Shown here piece by piece: positions 7,935-17,236 of a stretch of DNA of 64,000 bases (position 1 is its first letter; every line of letters starts with the position of its first letter). The stretch is taken from contig SUYU01000003.1 in NCBI GenBank assembly GCA_015060245.1, positions 62,001 to 126,000 on the forward strand, given 5' to 3'. Under the pieces are notes generated by a model, which was not told the DNA's origin, searched no databases, and worked only from the letters and a program-made list of their open reading frames with translations. The translations under genes were made by a program, and so were the position numbers. Origin of the DNA: Bacteroidales bacterium. Lineage in GTDB: Bacteria > Bacteroidota > Bacteroidia > Bacteroidales > UBA932.

Positions 7935-9284
7935 CTATACAAACTTAAACATTCTGCTCCATCTGATATTGGACGGGAACGACTCATACTTATCTGTAGA
8001 GAACCAGAGCATTACCGGCTTTCCTACTATATGGTCCTCAGGGACAAATCCCCAGTAACGGGAATCAAGCGAATGGTGTCTGTTGTCACCCATCATAAAG
8101 TAGTAATCCTGCTTGAAAGTGTAGGTATCACTCTTCTCTCCATTTATGAAAATCTCACCGTTTCTGACCTCCAGAAGGTTCTTTTCGTAAGTTGAGATTA
8201 TTCTCTCATACAATGGAAGATTATCAAGATTCAATGTTACTGTAGAGCCCTTTGCCGGAATCCAAATCGGCCCATAATTATCTCTGGTCCATTTGAAATT
8301 CTCTGTGAACGGGAACAGCAATATTGGAGAATCGGGATAATCCGGCGGATAAACATCTATATTCTCCCTGATCTCAGCAACTATACCCAACTCCCTTACT
8401 CTTTCAAGTTCACTCTTTGTAAGAGTCATCTCCGGATATCCCGGAAGTGATGAGTCAAAATATACCTCCTGAGGTGTCAATCCAATCTCTTTAAGAACTT
8501 TTGTATTAATGGCAGAACCATTTGTATAAACGGTATAGGTACTCTGTATTCCTTCAAAGGCAAACTGGGCCTCTCCGTTAACAAATACATTACCGTTGAC
8601 TACACTTAAAGTATCACCTGCGACTGCTACGCATCTCTTTACGTAATTGTCTTTTTTGTCATTTGGTCTCACAACTATAGGTCCGTACATCTTTTGAGTA
8701 TACTCCCTATTATTGTTGTTCATCCTTACAATCTGATAATAATCATCTTGTGGCAATGCTTTAAGCACCGTATCTCCGTGAGGAAATCCAAATACTACAA
8801 TATCATCCCTTTTTACTTCAGAAAATCCTTTAAGCCTTCTGTAATCATTCTTGATGATCTCTGAATATGATTCTCCTCCTGTTATAGGCATTACATTATG
8901 CACTAGAGGGAATGATACCGGTGTCTCGGGCACTTTTGGGCCGTAGGCCACTTTACTTACAAACAAATAGTCTCCGACAAGAAGTGTCTTTTCCATTGAT
9001 CCTGTGGGAATAGTGTAGGCCTCTATGAAAAACATCCTTATGAATGTTGCAGCCACCAATGCAAAAATCAACGCATCTACCCACTCCAACAACGGGTTCA
9101 TCTTGCCATCTTTGGATTTTTTTCTCCAGAAGGCCCATTTTACCTTTTTTGTTATGAAGATGTCGAAAATTACCGCCAGGCCTATCAGCCACCAGAAATT
9201 TCCCAACCATATTACCCACAAAAGGTAAAGTACCCCCCAAATGGAAAATTTGAACCACTTATTATGTAAGAAACCCAAGTTCAA
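7935..9284 (-). CDS. lepB: Signal peptidase I
   Basis: A 449-residue S26 serine-lysine signal peptidase that removes Sec/Tat signal peptides at the periplasmic face. Two or three N-terminal membrane segments (about 13-45 and 68-88) precede box B TIPTGSM (catalytic Ser96), box D KRCVAVAGD (catalytic Lys216) and box E GDNRHHSLDSRYWG near residue 413. It is longer than the roughly 320 residues of E. coli LepB because of insertions, common in this phylum. The start is TTG at 9284: upstream in frame only three codons separate it from the rplT stop, and the first internal ATG would remove the membrane anchor. The gap to rplT is 13 bases, suggesting coupling. Confidence 0.96.
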   Translation of the reverse strand: MNLGFLHNKWFKFSIWGVLYLLWVIWLGNFWWLIGLAVIFDIFITKKVKWAFWRKKSKDGKMNPLLEWVDALIFALVAATFIRMFFIEAYTIPTGSMEKTLLVGDYLFVSKVAYGPKVPETPVSFPLVHNVMPITGGESYSEIIKNDYRRLKGFSEVKRDDIVVFGFPHGDTVLKALPQDDYYQIVRMNNNNREYTQKMYGPIVVRPNDKKDNYVKRCVAVAGDTLSVVNGNVFVNGEAQFAFEGIQSTYTVYTNGSAINTKVLKEIGLTPQEVYFDSSLPGYPEMTLTKSELERVRELGIVAEIRENIDVYPPDYPDSPILLFPFTENFKWTRDNYGPIWIPAKGSTVTLNLDNLPLYERIISTYEKNLLEVRNGEIFINGEKSDTYTFKQDYYFMMGDNRHHSLDSRYWGFVPEDHIVGKPVMLWFSTDKYESFPSNIRWSRMFKFV

Positions 9285-9297
9285 TTGAAATCCTTAT

Positions 9298-9642
9298 TTA
9301 CTTTACGGAATTGATAATTGCCTCAAATGCTTGAGGATTATTCAAGGCTAGATCTGCAAGAACTTTACGGTTAAGACCTACATTGCTCTTAGCCAATTTT
9401 CCTATAAATTGAGAATAATTCATACCGTGAGCGCGTGCTGCAGCATTGATTCTCTGAATCCACAACGCACGGAAATATCTTTTTTTGGTCTTACGGTCTC
9501 TGTAAGCGTAAGTTAAACCTTTTTCATAAGTATTTTTGGCAACGGTCCATACGTTTGCTCTTGCCAAAAAGTTACCTTTAGTCTGTTTTAGAATTTTTTT
9601 GCGGCGCGCTCTTGATGCTACCGAATTTACCGATCTTGGCAT
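9298..9642 (-). CDS. rplT: 50S ribosomal protein L20
   Basis: A 114-residue L20, beginning [23 protein letters not shown] with [25 protein letters not shown]. It binds 23S rRNA early in assembly and, in other bacteria, represses its own operon by binding mRNA. It follows rpmI after an unusually long 80-base gap in an otherwise compact operon. Confidence 0.98.
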   Translation of the reverse strand: MPRSVNSVASRARRKKILKQTKGNFLARANVWTVAKNTYEKGLTYAYRDRKTKKRYFRALWIQRINAAARAHGMNYSQFIGKLAKSNVGLNRKVLADLALNNPQAFEAIINSVK

Positions 9643-9722
9643 ACTTTTAATTTTTTATGAAAGCCAGCGTTCTTCCCTTTAAGAAACTTTTCTGCTGGAC
9701 ATCCGGTTAATAAATAATAAAT
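9643..9722 (-). promoter_or_regulatory. rpmI-rplT intergenic segment with a possible L20-type control structure
   Basis: Eighty non-coding bases in a compact operon. On the minus strand CCAGC (9694-9690 region) and GCTGG about 30 bases later can pair as TCCAGC...GCTGG, enclosing a purine-rich loop, just before the rplT start. L20 autoregulation through mRNA structures is known in Firmicutes and Proteobacteria; its presence here is inference only. Confidence 0.3.
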
Positions 9723-9917
9723 TTAAGCTAAAATCAAAGCCTTTACTCTTTTTTCATCTGCTTTTGTTACGATAGCAGAGTAAGTAAGATTTCTTTTTTG
9801 CTTAGTTGTTTTTTTAGTCAAAATGTGACTCTTGAAAGCGTGCTTTCTTTTAATTTTACCCGACCCGGTAAGCTCGAAACGCTTTTTAGCACCGGCATTG
9901 GTTTTCATCTTAGGCAT
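9723..9917 (-). CDS. rpmI: 50S ribosomal protein L35
   Basis: A 64-residue L35: [36 protein letters not shown], the family signature. It lies 31 bases after infC in the conserved thrS-infC-rpmI-rplT order. Confidence 0.97.
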   Translation of the reverse strand: MPKMKTNAGAKKRFELTGSGKIKRKHAFKSHILTKKTTKQKRNLTYSAIVTKADEKRVKALILA

Positions 9918-9948
9918 TGCTTAAATATATTTTATGGTTAGTAAAAAA

Positions 9949-10569
9949 TTATTTCTTTTTATTTGGGGCAATCATCATAATCATCCTCTTGCCCTCAAGA
10001 CGAGGCATCTGCTCCGCTTTACCGCAATCCTCCAACTCAACTGCAAATCTCAACAGAAGTTTTTCTCCCTGCTCCGAGAAAAGAATTGAACGACCCTTGA
10101 AAAAGACATAGGCCTTTACCTTAAAGCCATCGGCCAAAAACTCCTTGGCATGCTTCAATTTGAACTGGAAATCATGCTCATCGGTTTGTGGACCGAATCT
10201 GATCTCCTTGATTACGACCTTGCTGGCATTGGCTTTCATCTCCTTTGCCTTCTTCTTCTGCTGGTATAAAAACTTTTGATAATCAATAATTTTACATACC
10301 GGCGGATCTGCATTAGGAGAAATTTCCACCAAATCCAACTCTTGCTCAACTGCCATCTTAAGAGCATCAGCAAGCGAATATATACCTTGTTCAGGTACAT
10401 TCTCACCAACAACTCTTACTTGAGGTGATCTGATCTCTTCATTGATGCGAGGGCCGTCATCCTTCTTGTTCTGACCGTTTGGTCTTACGCCCTTGTTCAT
10501 AGAAGGGGCAGACGACGTATTAGTTTTCTTTACAAAGCCCCCCGGGCGTGGTTTAAATGGTGTTGCGAT
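9949..10569 (-). CDS. infC: Translation initiation factor IF-3 with probable AUC start
   Basis: IF-3 binds the 30S subunit, prevents premature 50S joining and discriminates against non-standard start codons. The N domain ([18 protein letters not shown]...) and C domain ([25 protein letters not shown]) are complete. The first ATG in frame is at 10500, but the frame continues upstream to an ATC at 10567-10569, exactly 8 bases after a perfect AGGAGG, adding 23 basic residues ([11 protein letters not shown]...). Non-AUG starts are the known autoregulatory feature of infC in other bacteria, so I place the start at 10569 (206 residues). If ATG 10500 is used instead, the protein has 183 residues. 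Confidence 0.93.
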   Translation of the reverse strand: MATPFKPRPGGFVKKTNTSSAPSMNKGVRPNGQNKKDDGPRINEEIRSPQVRVVGENVPEQGIYSLADALKMAVEQELDLVEISPNADPPVCKIIDYQKFLYQQKKKAKEMKANASKVVIKEIRFGPQTDEHDFQFKLKHAKEFLADGFKVKAYVFFKGRSILFSEQGEKLLLRFAVELEDCGKAEQMPRLEGKRMIMMIAPNKKK

Positions 10570-10577
10570 AAAAGTAT

Positions 10578-10583
10578 CCTCCT
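10578..10583 (-). promoter_or_regulatory. Perfect Shine-Dalgarno AGGAGG before the AUC start of infC
   Basis: On the minus strand AGGAGG occupies 10583-10578, with an 8-base spacer to ATC at 10569 and 7 bases after the thrS stop codon. Strong Shine-Dalgarno sequences are rare in Bacteroidota, and almost no other gene in this window has one, so it supports the unusual start codon. Confidence 0.8.
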
Positions 10584-10590
10584 AAAATTT

Positions 10591-12531
10591 TTAGTTATTA
10601 CTCAATTGTTTTTCAATCTCCTCCTTAATATAAGCAGCAAAAGCATCTATGGCCATTACGCCAAGATCCTCACCACCCTGTTTTCTCACGGAAACCATGT
10701 CTTGGGAAGCCTCTTTCTCACCTACAATAAGTTGATAAGGCATTCTCTTCAACTCGTTCTCCCTGATTTTCTTGCCGATAGTTTCGTTACGATCGTCAAT
10801 TGAGGCGCGAATATCGCAATTATTCAGCAAATTACAAACTTTTTTTGCAAATTCATTATATTTTTCACTCACTGGCAATACGACAACCTGATCAGGAGCC
10901 AACCACAACGGCAATTTACCGCCTGTATGCTCAAGAAGAACTGCCACAAATCTCTCCATTGAGCCGAACGGAGCCCTATGGATCATAATAGGACGGTATT
11001 TCTTGTCATCTGCACCTGTATACTCAAGGTCAAAACGCTCAGGAAGGTTATAGTCTACCTGAATGGTACCCAACTGCCATTTTCTTCCAATGGCATCCTT
11101 GACCATGAAATCAAGTTTAGGGCCATAGAAAGCAGCCTCACCATACTCGACAACTGTATTCAATCCCTTCTCCTTTGCAGCCTCGATAATTGCGCTCTCC
11201 GCTCTCTCCCAGTTCTCATCTGTACCTATGTATTTCTCCCTGTTGTTAGGATCCCTCAACGATACCTGGGCTGTATACTGGTCAAAATTAAGTGTTTTGA
11301 AAATATAGAGTACAATATCAATAACCTTGCAGAACTCCTCTTTCAACTGGTCTGGCCTTACAAAAAGGTGGGCATCATCCTGAGTAAATCCGCGCACACG
11401 TGTCAAACCGTGCAACTCTCCGCTCTGCTCATATCTGTAGACTGTACCGAACTCTGCAAAACGCAATGGAAGATCTTTGTATGAACGAGGTTTTGTCTTG
11501 TATATCTCACAATGGTGAGGACAGTTCATAGGTTTCAAAAGGAACTCCTCTCCCTCCTGTGGAGTAGTGATAGGTCTGAAAGAGTCTGCACCATATTTTG
11601 CATAGTGGCCTGAAGTTACGTAAAGTTCTTTCTGACCGATATGAGGAGTGATTACAGGAAGATATCCGTGCTGTTTCTGCACGCTCTTGAGGAAGTTCTC
11701 AAGTTTCTCGCGTAAGGCAGCACCTCTTGGCAACCACAATGGAAGGCCCTGACCCACTCTCTGTGAGAATGCAAACAACTCCAACTCCTTGCCCAATTTT
11801 CTATGGTCACGTTTCTTGGCCTCCTCCAACATCTGAAGGTACTCGTCCAACATTGATTTTTTAGGGAAAGTCACACCGTAGATACGTGTAAGCATCTTGT
11901 TCTTCTCATTTCCTCTCCAGTATGCACCGGCAATCGAAGTCAACTTCACAGCCTTGATTACAGAGGTATCAACCAAGTGAGGTCCACGGCACAAATCGGT
12001 AAAGTTTCCGTTGGTATAGAATGTAATTGTACCATCCTCCAAATCCTTGATGAGATCACATTTGTACTCATCGCCCTTCTGGGTATAGGTTGCCATAGCC
12101 TCCTCCTTTGAGATATCTTTTCTTACGAAAGTCTCTTTTGTACGGGCCAACTCAACCATCTTGTCCTCAATCTTCTTGAGGTCCGCTTCAGTAATTGTTT
12201 TGTCTCCAAGGTCAACATCATAGTAGAAACCTGTCTCAATTGCAGGTCCTATACCGAATTTTATGCCTGGGAACAATGCCTCCAAAGCCTCAGCCATAAG
12301 GTGTGATGAGGAGTGCCAGAAGGTTTTCTTTGCCTCAGCATCTTCCCATTTGTGCAATTTGATCGAAGCATCTGCATTGATAGGTCTCAACAAATCATAA
12401 ATCTCATTGTCTACAGAAACAGCCAATACGTCAGAAGCAAGTCTTGGGCTTATGCTTTTGGCTATCTCCAAGCCGTTTACGCCAGCCTCATATTGGCGTA
12501 CACTGCCATCAGGAAATGTAATGTTAATCAT
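10591..12531 (-). CDS. thrS: Threonine-tRNA ligase
   Basis: A 646-residue class II synthetase charging tRNA-Thr. Domains: TGS (1-62), the editing domain with HSSSH (H73, H77) that clears seryl-tRNA-Thr, the catalytic core with zinc ligands in MNCPHHC and IHRAPFG, motif 2 [13 protein letters not shown] and motif 3 GSMERF, and a C-terminal anticodon-binding domain (about 545-646). It heads the operon thrS-infC-rpmI-rplT-lepB, with a promoter-like -7 box at 12567-12574. Confidence 0.98.
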   Translation of the reverse strand: MINITFPDGSVRQYEAGVNGLEIAKSISPRLASDVLAVSVDNEIYDLLRPINADASIKLHKWEDAEAKKTFWHSSSHLMAEALEALFPGIKFGIGPAIETGFYYDVDLGDKTITEADLKKIEDKMVELARTKETFVRKDISKEEAMATYTQKGDEYKCDLIKDLEDGTITFYTNGNFTDLCRGPHLVDTSVIKAVKLTSIAGAYWRGNEKNKMLTRIYGVTFPKKSMLDEYLQMLEEAKKRDHRKLGKELELFAFSQRVGQGLPLWLPRGAALREKLENFLKSVQKQHGYLPVITPHIGQKELYVTSGHYAKYGADSFRPITTPQEGEEFLLKPMNCPHHCEIYKTKPRSYKDLPLRFAEFGTVYRYEQSGELHGLTRVRGFTQDDAHLFVRPDQLKEEFCKVIDIVLYIFKTLNFDQYTAQVSLRDPNNREKYIGTDENWERAESAIIEAAKEKGLNTVVEYGEAAFYGPKLDFMVKDAIGRKWQLGTIQVDYNLPERFDLEYTGADDKKYRPIMIHRAPFGSMERFVAVLLEHTGGKLPLWLAPDQVVVLPVSEKYNEFAKKVCNLLNNCDIRASIDDRNETIGKKIRENELKRMPYQLIVGEKEASQDMVSVRKQGGEDLGVMAIDAFAAYIKEEIEKQLSNN

Positions 12532-12566
12532 ATTATATATATTGTCTTATTTTTCAGATAATCGTG

Positions 12567-12574
12567 CAAAGGTA
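12567..12574 (-). promoter_or_regulatory. Putative thrS operon promoter, -7 box TACCTTTG
   Basis: Minus-strand TACCTTTG matches TAnnTTTG and lies 35 bases before the thrS ATG. The -33 position reads TTTT rather than TTTG. It is back to back with the plus-strand promoter at 12590-12615. Confidence 0.55.
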
Positions 12575-12589
12575 TAAATTTTTAATCAA

Positions 12590-12615
12590 TTTGATAAAAC
12601 TATTTCATATCTTTG
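12590..12615 (+). promoter_or_regulatory. Putative promoter for the DUF4199-glycosyltransferase pair
   Basis: Plus-strand TATCTTTG (12608-12615) matches the -7 consensus, 25 bases before the preferred ATG at 12641. A TTTG occurs at 12590-12593, but its spacing of 14 bases is shorter than the usual 19-21. Confidence 0.5.
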
Positions 12616-12640
12616 TGGCCTATATAAATATATGTATGTT

Positions 12641-13168
12641 ATGGAAACTGTAAACAAATGGCAATCAGCCGCTCTTAACGGACTTTTACTATCAGTGGTA
12701 ACCATAGTCTATTCACTGATAAGCACTATCTTCCATCCTGGTACTTTTGTATCAGTAATTTTATGGACAATCAAATTTGGAGCATGCATATATCTCCTCT
12801 ATTACTTCATGAAACAGTACTCCGGCATGTTTGAGACTATCTCTTACGGAGAGTCATTCAGATATGGTGCAATCTTGTCTGTATTCTCGTCAGTCGTATG
12901 CTCATGCTTTGCTTTCTTGAGCATTACACTGCTTTTTCCTGAGCAGTTGGACCAGTCACTGGCAGCCATGCAGTCTGTAATTGAAGCAGGCAATTACAAT
13001 GATGAGCAGATTGACGCAATAAACCAGGTATCAGGCAAACTTCCTCAGATCATGCTGTTCTGGAGCCTTTTCTATTATTCAGTTTTTGGCGTAATAGTAT
13101 CGGCCATCATTGCCAACTACACAAAAAAGACAAACCCGTTTGCCGGAGAAGAAAATAGTATTCAGTAA
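12641..13168 (+). CDS. DUF4199 family membrane protein
   Basis: A 175-residue integral membrane protein with four predicted hydrophobic segments (about 10-32, 37-55, 72-98 and 138-160). The layout and the YGESFRYGAILSVFSSVVCS region match DUF4199, a Bacteroidota family usually next to a family 2 glycosyltransferase and dihydroorotase genes. Its stop overlaps the glycosyltransferase start by one base (TAATG), so the pair is translationally coupled and probably works together at the membrane. ATG 12632 is also in frame; I prefer 12641. Function unknown. Confidence 0.8.
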   Translation: METVNKWQSAALNGLLLSVVTIVYSLISTIFHPGTFVSVILWTIKFGACIYLLYYFMKQYSGMFETISYGESFRYGAILSVFSSVVCSCFAFLSITLLFPEQLDQSLAAMQSVIEAGNYNDEQIDAINQVSGKLPQIMLFWSLFYYSVFGVIVSAIIANYTKKTNPFAGEENSIQ

Positions 13169-14118
13169 TGGAGATATCGGTAGTAATATCACTCTTTAAC
13201 GAGGAGGAGTCCCTCAAGGAACTTACTGATGGCATACGCTCGGTAATTGAAAAGATGGGCGTTACCTATGAAATAATAATGGTAAATGACGGCAGTACCG
13301 ACTCTTCGTGGAAAAAGATAAAGGAGTTGTCGGGACAAAACAGCAACATCAAGGGAATCTGCTTCAGAAGAAATTATGGAAAATCTGCGGCCCTTTATTG
13401 CGGTTTTGAAGCGGCGCAGGGAGACGTTGTCATTACAATGGACGCAGACCTGCAGGATGACCCCAATGAAATCCCTGAACTCTACAGAATGATAAAGGAG
13501 GAGGGTTATGACCTTGTAAGCGGATGGAAAAAGAAGAGGCTTGACAATAAATTCTCAAAGAACCTGCCTTCAAAAATTTACAATGCAACCGCACGGAAGG
13601 TTACAGGAATAAAACTGCACGACATGAACTGCGGTCTCAAAGCATACAGGAACGAGGTTGTAAAGAGTATCGAAGTATATGGAGAGATGCACCGGTATAT
13701 CCCATACCTCGCAAAAAATGCAGGATTCAGCAATATAGGCGAGAAGGTTGTACAGCACCATGTACGCAAATTCGGAAAGAGCAAATTCGGCCTCGACCGC
13801 TTTGTAAACGGTTACCTTGACCTTATAAGCCTATGGTTCCTCTCAAGGTTCGGCAAAAAGCCGATGCACTTTTTTGGACTTGTTGGCTCCTTTACCTTTC
13901 TCATTGGTTTTGCCATTACAATATGGATCATAATAGAGAAAGTAGTCATCCAGGCCCAAGGACTCAAGTTCAGGGCTGTAACTGACCAGCCATTGTTCTA
14001 TCTTGCACTTGTTGCACTTATAATAGGAGTACAACTCTTCCTTACAGGTTTCCTTGCTGAACTTGTAAGTCGCAATGCAAGCGAGAGGAACACATACAAC
14101 ATAAAGGAGCGCTTATAA
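13168..14118 (+). CDS. Family 2 glycosyltransferase with C-terminal membrane helices (polyprenyl-phosphate type)
   Basis: A 316-residue GT-A enzyme. The catalytic domain (1-230) starts VVISLFNEEESL, has NDGSTDSS and the metal-binding MDADLQDDP (DxD-like), and continues HDMNCGLKAYR; two C-terminal membrane segments (about 233-257 and 275-300) anchor it. This matches dolichyl/undecaprenyl-phosphate sugar transferases such as GtrB and DpmA, which load a sugar onto a lipid carrier at the cytoplasmic face. The donor sugar cannot be told from sequence. It is coupled by a one-base overlap to the DUF4199 gene and followed by a strong terminator. Confidence 0.9.
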   Translation: MEISVVISLFNEEESLKELTDGIRSVIEKMGVTYEIIMVNDGSTDSSWKKIKELSGQNSNIKGICFRRNYGKSAALYCGFEAAQGDVVITMDADLQDDPNEIPELYRMIKEEGYDLVSGWKKKRLDNKFSKNLPSKIYNATARKVTGIKLHDMNCGLKAYRNEVVKSIEVYGEMHRYIPYLAKNAGFSNIGEKVVQHHVRKFGKSKFGLDRFVNGYLDLISLWFLSRFGKKPMHFFGLVGSFTFLIGFAITIWIIIEKVVIQAQGLKFRAVTDQPLFYLALVALIIGVQLFLTGFLAELVSRNASERNTYNIKERL

Positions 14119-14133
14119 TAAACAACAAAAGAT

Positions 14134-14170
14134 AAAAAACGAGGGATCCGAAATGGCTCCCTCGTTTTTT
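14134..14170. terminator. Bidirectional intrinsic terminator between convergent genes
   Basis: AAAAAACGAGGGA (14134-14146) pairs with TCCCTCGTTTTTT (14158-14170), with CC/GG pairing inside the loop. A-run on one side and T-run on the other make it work in both directions, ending both the glycosyltransferase (+) and nrdG (-) transcripts. Confidence 0.92.
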
Positions 14171-14211
14171 GTATCTGCCGGTTTTAACCGAAAAATGAAT
14201 GCTGCATCTTT

Positions 14212-14694
14212 TTAAAATGCCTTCCGTATTGCTGCGGAGTCAAGAATCCGCTGATTGGAACTTCCCCTGAACCGGAGGTCGGAATCTTTCAGGGCCTCAA
14301 TAAAGGGTCCATCAACCAATACATCAACCGACTGCAACAAACGGAGTTTGTCGGGATCGGCCTCCTCAACCAAAGTTTCAAGGGTGTATCCGGTGTAGCA
14401 CCATATGGTTTTGCCGCACTCGCCCTTTATAAGTTCGGCCAAGGCCGCAAACTCTTTAGCCTGAAAAAAGGGGTCGCCTCCTGTAAATGTCACATTCCAC
14501 GGTGACTTGCGGACCTTCTCAAGCAGTTGCTCCACACTCATGGGTTGACCGTTTTCAATACTCCATGACTGCGGATTGTGGCATCCGGGACATCTGTGGC
14601 TGCACCCGGCACTATATATTGACATACGGAAACCGGGGCCATCAACCACGGTGCCGTCTATGATGTCAATGATGCTTATCTTCAGATCTTCCAT
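14212..14694 (-). CDS. nrdG: Anaerobic ribonucleotide reductase activating protein
   Basis: A 160-residue radical SAM activase that places the glycyl radical on NrdD. The cluster motif CSHRCPGC is at Cys31, Cys35 and Cys38, preceded by the GPGFR segment; TFTGGDPFFQ and WCYTGYT are typical of NrdG. The ATG at 14694 is used; the frame extends two codons upstream only to a TTG. It lies 23 bases after nrdD in the same unit, so it shares the cobalamin-riboswitch control. Confidence 0.96.
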   Translation of the reverse strand: MEDLKISIIDIIDGTVVDGPGFRMSIYSAGCSHRCPGCHNPQSWSIENGQPMSVEQLLEKVRKSPWNVTFTGGDPFFQAKEFAALAELIKGECGKTIWCYTGYTLETLVEEADPDKLRLLQSVDVLVDGPFIEALKDSDLRFRGSSNQRILDSAAIRKAF

Positions 14695-14717
14695 ATCCAA
14701 TTGGCATCTTCAATGGC

Positions 14718-16961
14718 CTACTCATGCACAACACGGTCATTCAATTCGGCAAGTTTGGCCCTGTTCCAACGCTCTGTTGTTCCCACAAGATAACCTGTAA
14801 TTCTCTGGAGTTTGTCAATTGCCTCGCTTCCGCATTTCGGACAACACTTCATCTCCTTCTGCGCATTCTCATATCCGCAATCCATACATCTGTTCCTGTT
14901 GTGGTTTACAGAGCCGTAACCTATGTCATACTTGTCCATCAAATCTACAATATTCATGATAGCCTCGGGATTATGGGTTGCATCACCATCAATCTCCACA
15001 TAGAAAATATGGCCACCTCCTGTGAGTTTGTGATACGGTGCCTCAACTTGTGCCTTATGCTGCGGAGAGCATTTGTAGTATACAGGAATATGGTTTGAAT
15101 TTGTATAATAATCCTTGTCAGTCACTCCCGGTATAATGCCAAAATCCTTCTTGTCCCTCCTTGTGAATCTTCCCGACAGGCCTTCGGCCGGAGTAGCCAG
15201 CACACTGTAGTTATGACCGTACCTTGTAGAGAAATCCGTCACTCGGTCCCTCATGTAGCCAACTATCTTGAGTCCGAGTTCCTGGGCCTTTTCATCCTCG
15301 CCATGGTGCTTTCCGACAAGGGCAATAAGAGTCTCTGCCAAACCAATGAAACCGATACCCAAAGTACCTTGGTTTATAACAGACTCAATTGTATCGGTCG
15401 GCTTGAGTTTCTCTGAACCGTTCCATAGCGCAGACATCAGCAGCGGGAACTGCTTGGCCATAGCGGTCTTCTGGAAGCAGAAACGCTCATGCAGTTGCTT
15501 GGCTGCAAGTTCAAGGGTAGAATCCAACTTGCTCATGAAGAGATTTATCCTCTGCTCCTGATTGTCGGTTGCCAACATGCTCTCAATGGCAAGTTTGACG
15601 ATATTGATTGTAGTGAATGAGAGGTTGCCCCTTCCGATTGAGGTCTTTTCGCCAAAGCGGTTCTCAAATACCCTTGTACGGCAACCCATGGTTGCCACCT
15701 CGTACTTGTAACGCTCCGGATCATCTTCCCGCCACTGCTCATGGTAGTTGTAAGATGCATCCAGATTGACAAAGTTGGGAAAGAACCTCTTGGCACTCAC
15801 CATACAAGCGAACTTGTACAAATCGTAGTTCTTATCAGTAGGCAGATAACTTACTCCCCTCTTCTTTTTCCATATCTGAATAGGGAATATTGCAGTAGAA
15901 CCGTTGCCGACGCCATGATATGTTGTATGCAGAAGTTCCCTTATCACGCAACGCCCCTCAGCCGATGTATCGGTACCATAATTTATAGAACTGAAGACAA
16001 CCTGATTGCCGCCCCTTGAGTGAATGGTATTCATGTTGTGTACAAAAGCCTCCATTGCCTGATGTACCCTTTGCGCCGTACGGTTTACCGCATGCTGCTT
16101 GATGCGCGCCAATCCCTGCAACGGTTCCGCAACGCTATTGCCATCCTTGTCCTTTCCATCAAGATCCCTTATGATGTAATCATCAACAGGTGCATCATAG
16201 AGTTCAGAAAAATCCTTGCCATGTAGTGTTTCAAGTATCTTTACCTCCTCAACATAACTGCTCCTCACATAAGGGGCCAAATAGTAGTCAAAAGCGGGTA
16301 TCGCCTGACCTCCATGCATCTCATTCTGGGCAGTCTCCATTGATATGCAGCATAAAATGCTCGCCGTCTCTATCCTTTTTGCGGGACGCGACTCGCAATG
16401 TCCGGTACTCAAGCCCCCTTTGAGAATCTTGTCCATTGGATGCTGGACACATGTAAGGCTCTTGGTTGGATAGTAATCCTTGTCGTGGATATGGATATAA
16501 TTGTGTGCCACAGCATCCTGCACATCATCCGAAAGAAGATAATCATCCACGAATGGCTTTGTTGACTCGCTTGCAAACTTCATCATCATGCCTGCAGGAG
16601 TATCTGCATTCATGTTTGCATTCTCACGTGTAACATCATTTGATTTTGTCTCTATAATCTCAAGGAACATGCTGCGGGTCTTGGCCTTGCGCGCCACAGT
16701 CCTCTTGTTTCTATAAGCAATATAGAGTCTTGCCACCTCCTTGCGTGGGCTCTTCATCAATTCAAACTCAACCAGGTCCTGAATCTCCTCCACATGCATC
16801 TGCTCCTTGCCCCTGCAAGCAATCCTGTCGGTAATTTTTTTGATGAGTTCCTCATCTTCGCCACCATCGCTATGCAACATGGCCTTGCGGATTGCCGCTG
16901 CAATCTTGGCCTCATTGAAACCTACAATACGGCCATCTCTCTTAATAACAGTCTGTATCAT
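14718..16961 (-). CDS. nrdD: Anaerobic (class III) ribonucleoside-triphosphate reductase
   Basis: NrdD reduces ribonucleoside triphosphates to deoxyribonucleotides without oxygen, using a glycyl radical. The 747-residue protein has an N-terminal ATP-cone allosteric domain (about 1-95), a ten-stranded barrel core, a C-terminal four-cysteine zinc site (CMDCG...CCPKCG) and the radical loop RITGYL with Gly723, slightly changed from the commoner RVCGYL. The codon order nrdD-nrdG with a 23-base gap is standard. Expression is probably lowered when adenosylcobalamin is plentiful, through the riboswitch just upstream, which implies a B12-dependent reductase elsewhere in the genome. Confidence 0.97.
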   Translation of the reverse strand: MIQTVIKRDGRIVGFNEAKIAAAIRKAMLHSDGGEDEELIKKITDRIACRGKEQMHVEEIQDLVEFELMKSPRKEVARLYIAYRNKRTVARKAKTRSMFLEIIETKSNDVTRENANMNADTPAGMMMKFASESTKPFVDDYLLSDDVQDAVAHNYIHIHDKDYYPTKSLTCVQHPMDKILKGGLSTGHCESRPAKRIETASILCCISMETAQNEMHGGQAIPAFDYYLAPYVRSSYVEEVKILETLHGKDFSELYDAPVDDYIIRDLDGKDKDGNSVAEPLQGLARIKQHAVNRTAQRVHQAMEAFVHNMNTIHSRGGNQVVFSSINYGTDTSAEGRCVIRELLHTTYHGVGNGSTAIFPIQIWKKKRGVSYLPTDKNYDLYKFACMVSAKRFFPNFVNLDASYNYHEQWREDDPERYKYEVATMGCRTRVFENRFGEKTSIGRGNLSFTTINIVKLAIESMLATDNQEQRINLFMSKLDSTLELAAKQLHERFCFQKTAMAKQFPLLMSALWNGSEKLKPTDTIESVINQGTLGIGFIGLAETLIALVGKHHGEDEKAQELGLKIVGYMRDRVTDFSTRYGHNYSVLATPAEGLSGRFTRRDKKDFGIIPGVTDKDYYTNSNHIPVYYKCSPQHKAQVEAPYHKLTGGGHIFYVEIDGDATHNPEAIMNIVDLMDKYDIGYGSVNHNRNRCMDCGYENAQKEMKCCPKCGSEAIDKLQRITGYLVGTTERWNRAKLAELNDRVVHE

Positions 16962-17054
16962 AAACTCTGAATTATTATAAAACGTTGGAAATCCAGGATC
17001 TCCATTCCATCAAAGATCTGCCAGGCTCTATAACCCGAGAGCCAACTGACATTA

Positions 17055-17232
17055 AGTTCCGGCAGGTCTTCTGGCTTGTTCCTCCCCCTGATGCCTTCTC
17101 GTTCCCAACAGAACAATGGCCATTGAAAATCAACGGGAAAATATGGAACTCACAGCAGCGGTGTCTGCTCAGGATTTGCACCTGATTCCCTATTAATCCA
17201 CCACCACGGATAGCGACGGCAGATACCAAAAC
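17055..17232 (-). ncRNA. Cobalamin riboswitch controlling nrdDG
   Basis: On the minus strand the conserved blocks appear in order: AATAGGGAATCAGGTG (17194-17179) leading to the ...AAATCCTGA stem, GCTGCTGTGA, a variable arm, GGGAACGAGAAGGC, and the B12 box AGCCAGAAGACCTGCC (17076-17061), close to the consensus AGCCAGGAGACCTGCC. Downstream, GGCTCT/AGAGCC (about 17043-17024) can form an expression-platform hairpin before the nrdD ATG at 16961. I can align the core by eye but have not folded it; the exact ends are approximate. Confidence 0.95.
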
Positions 17233-17236
17233 ATGA

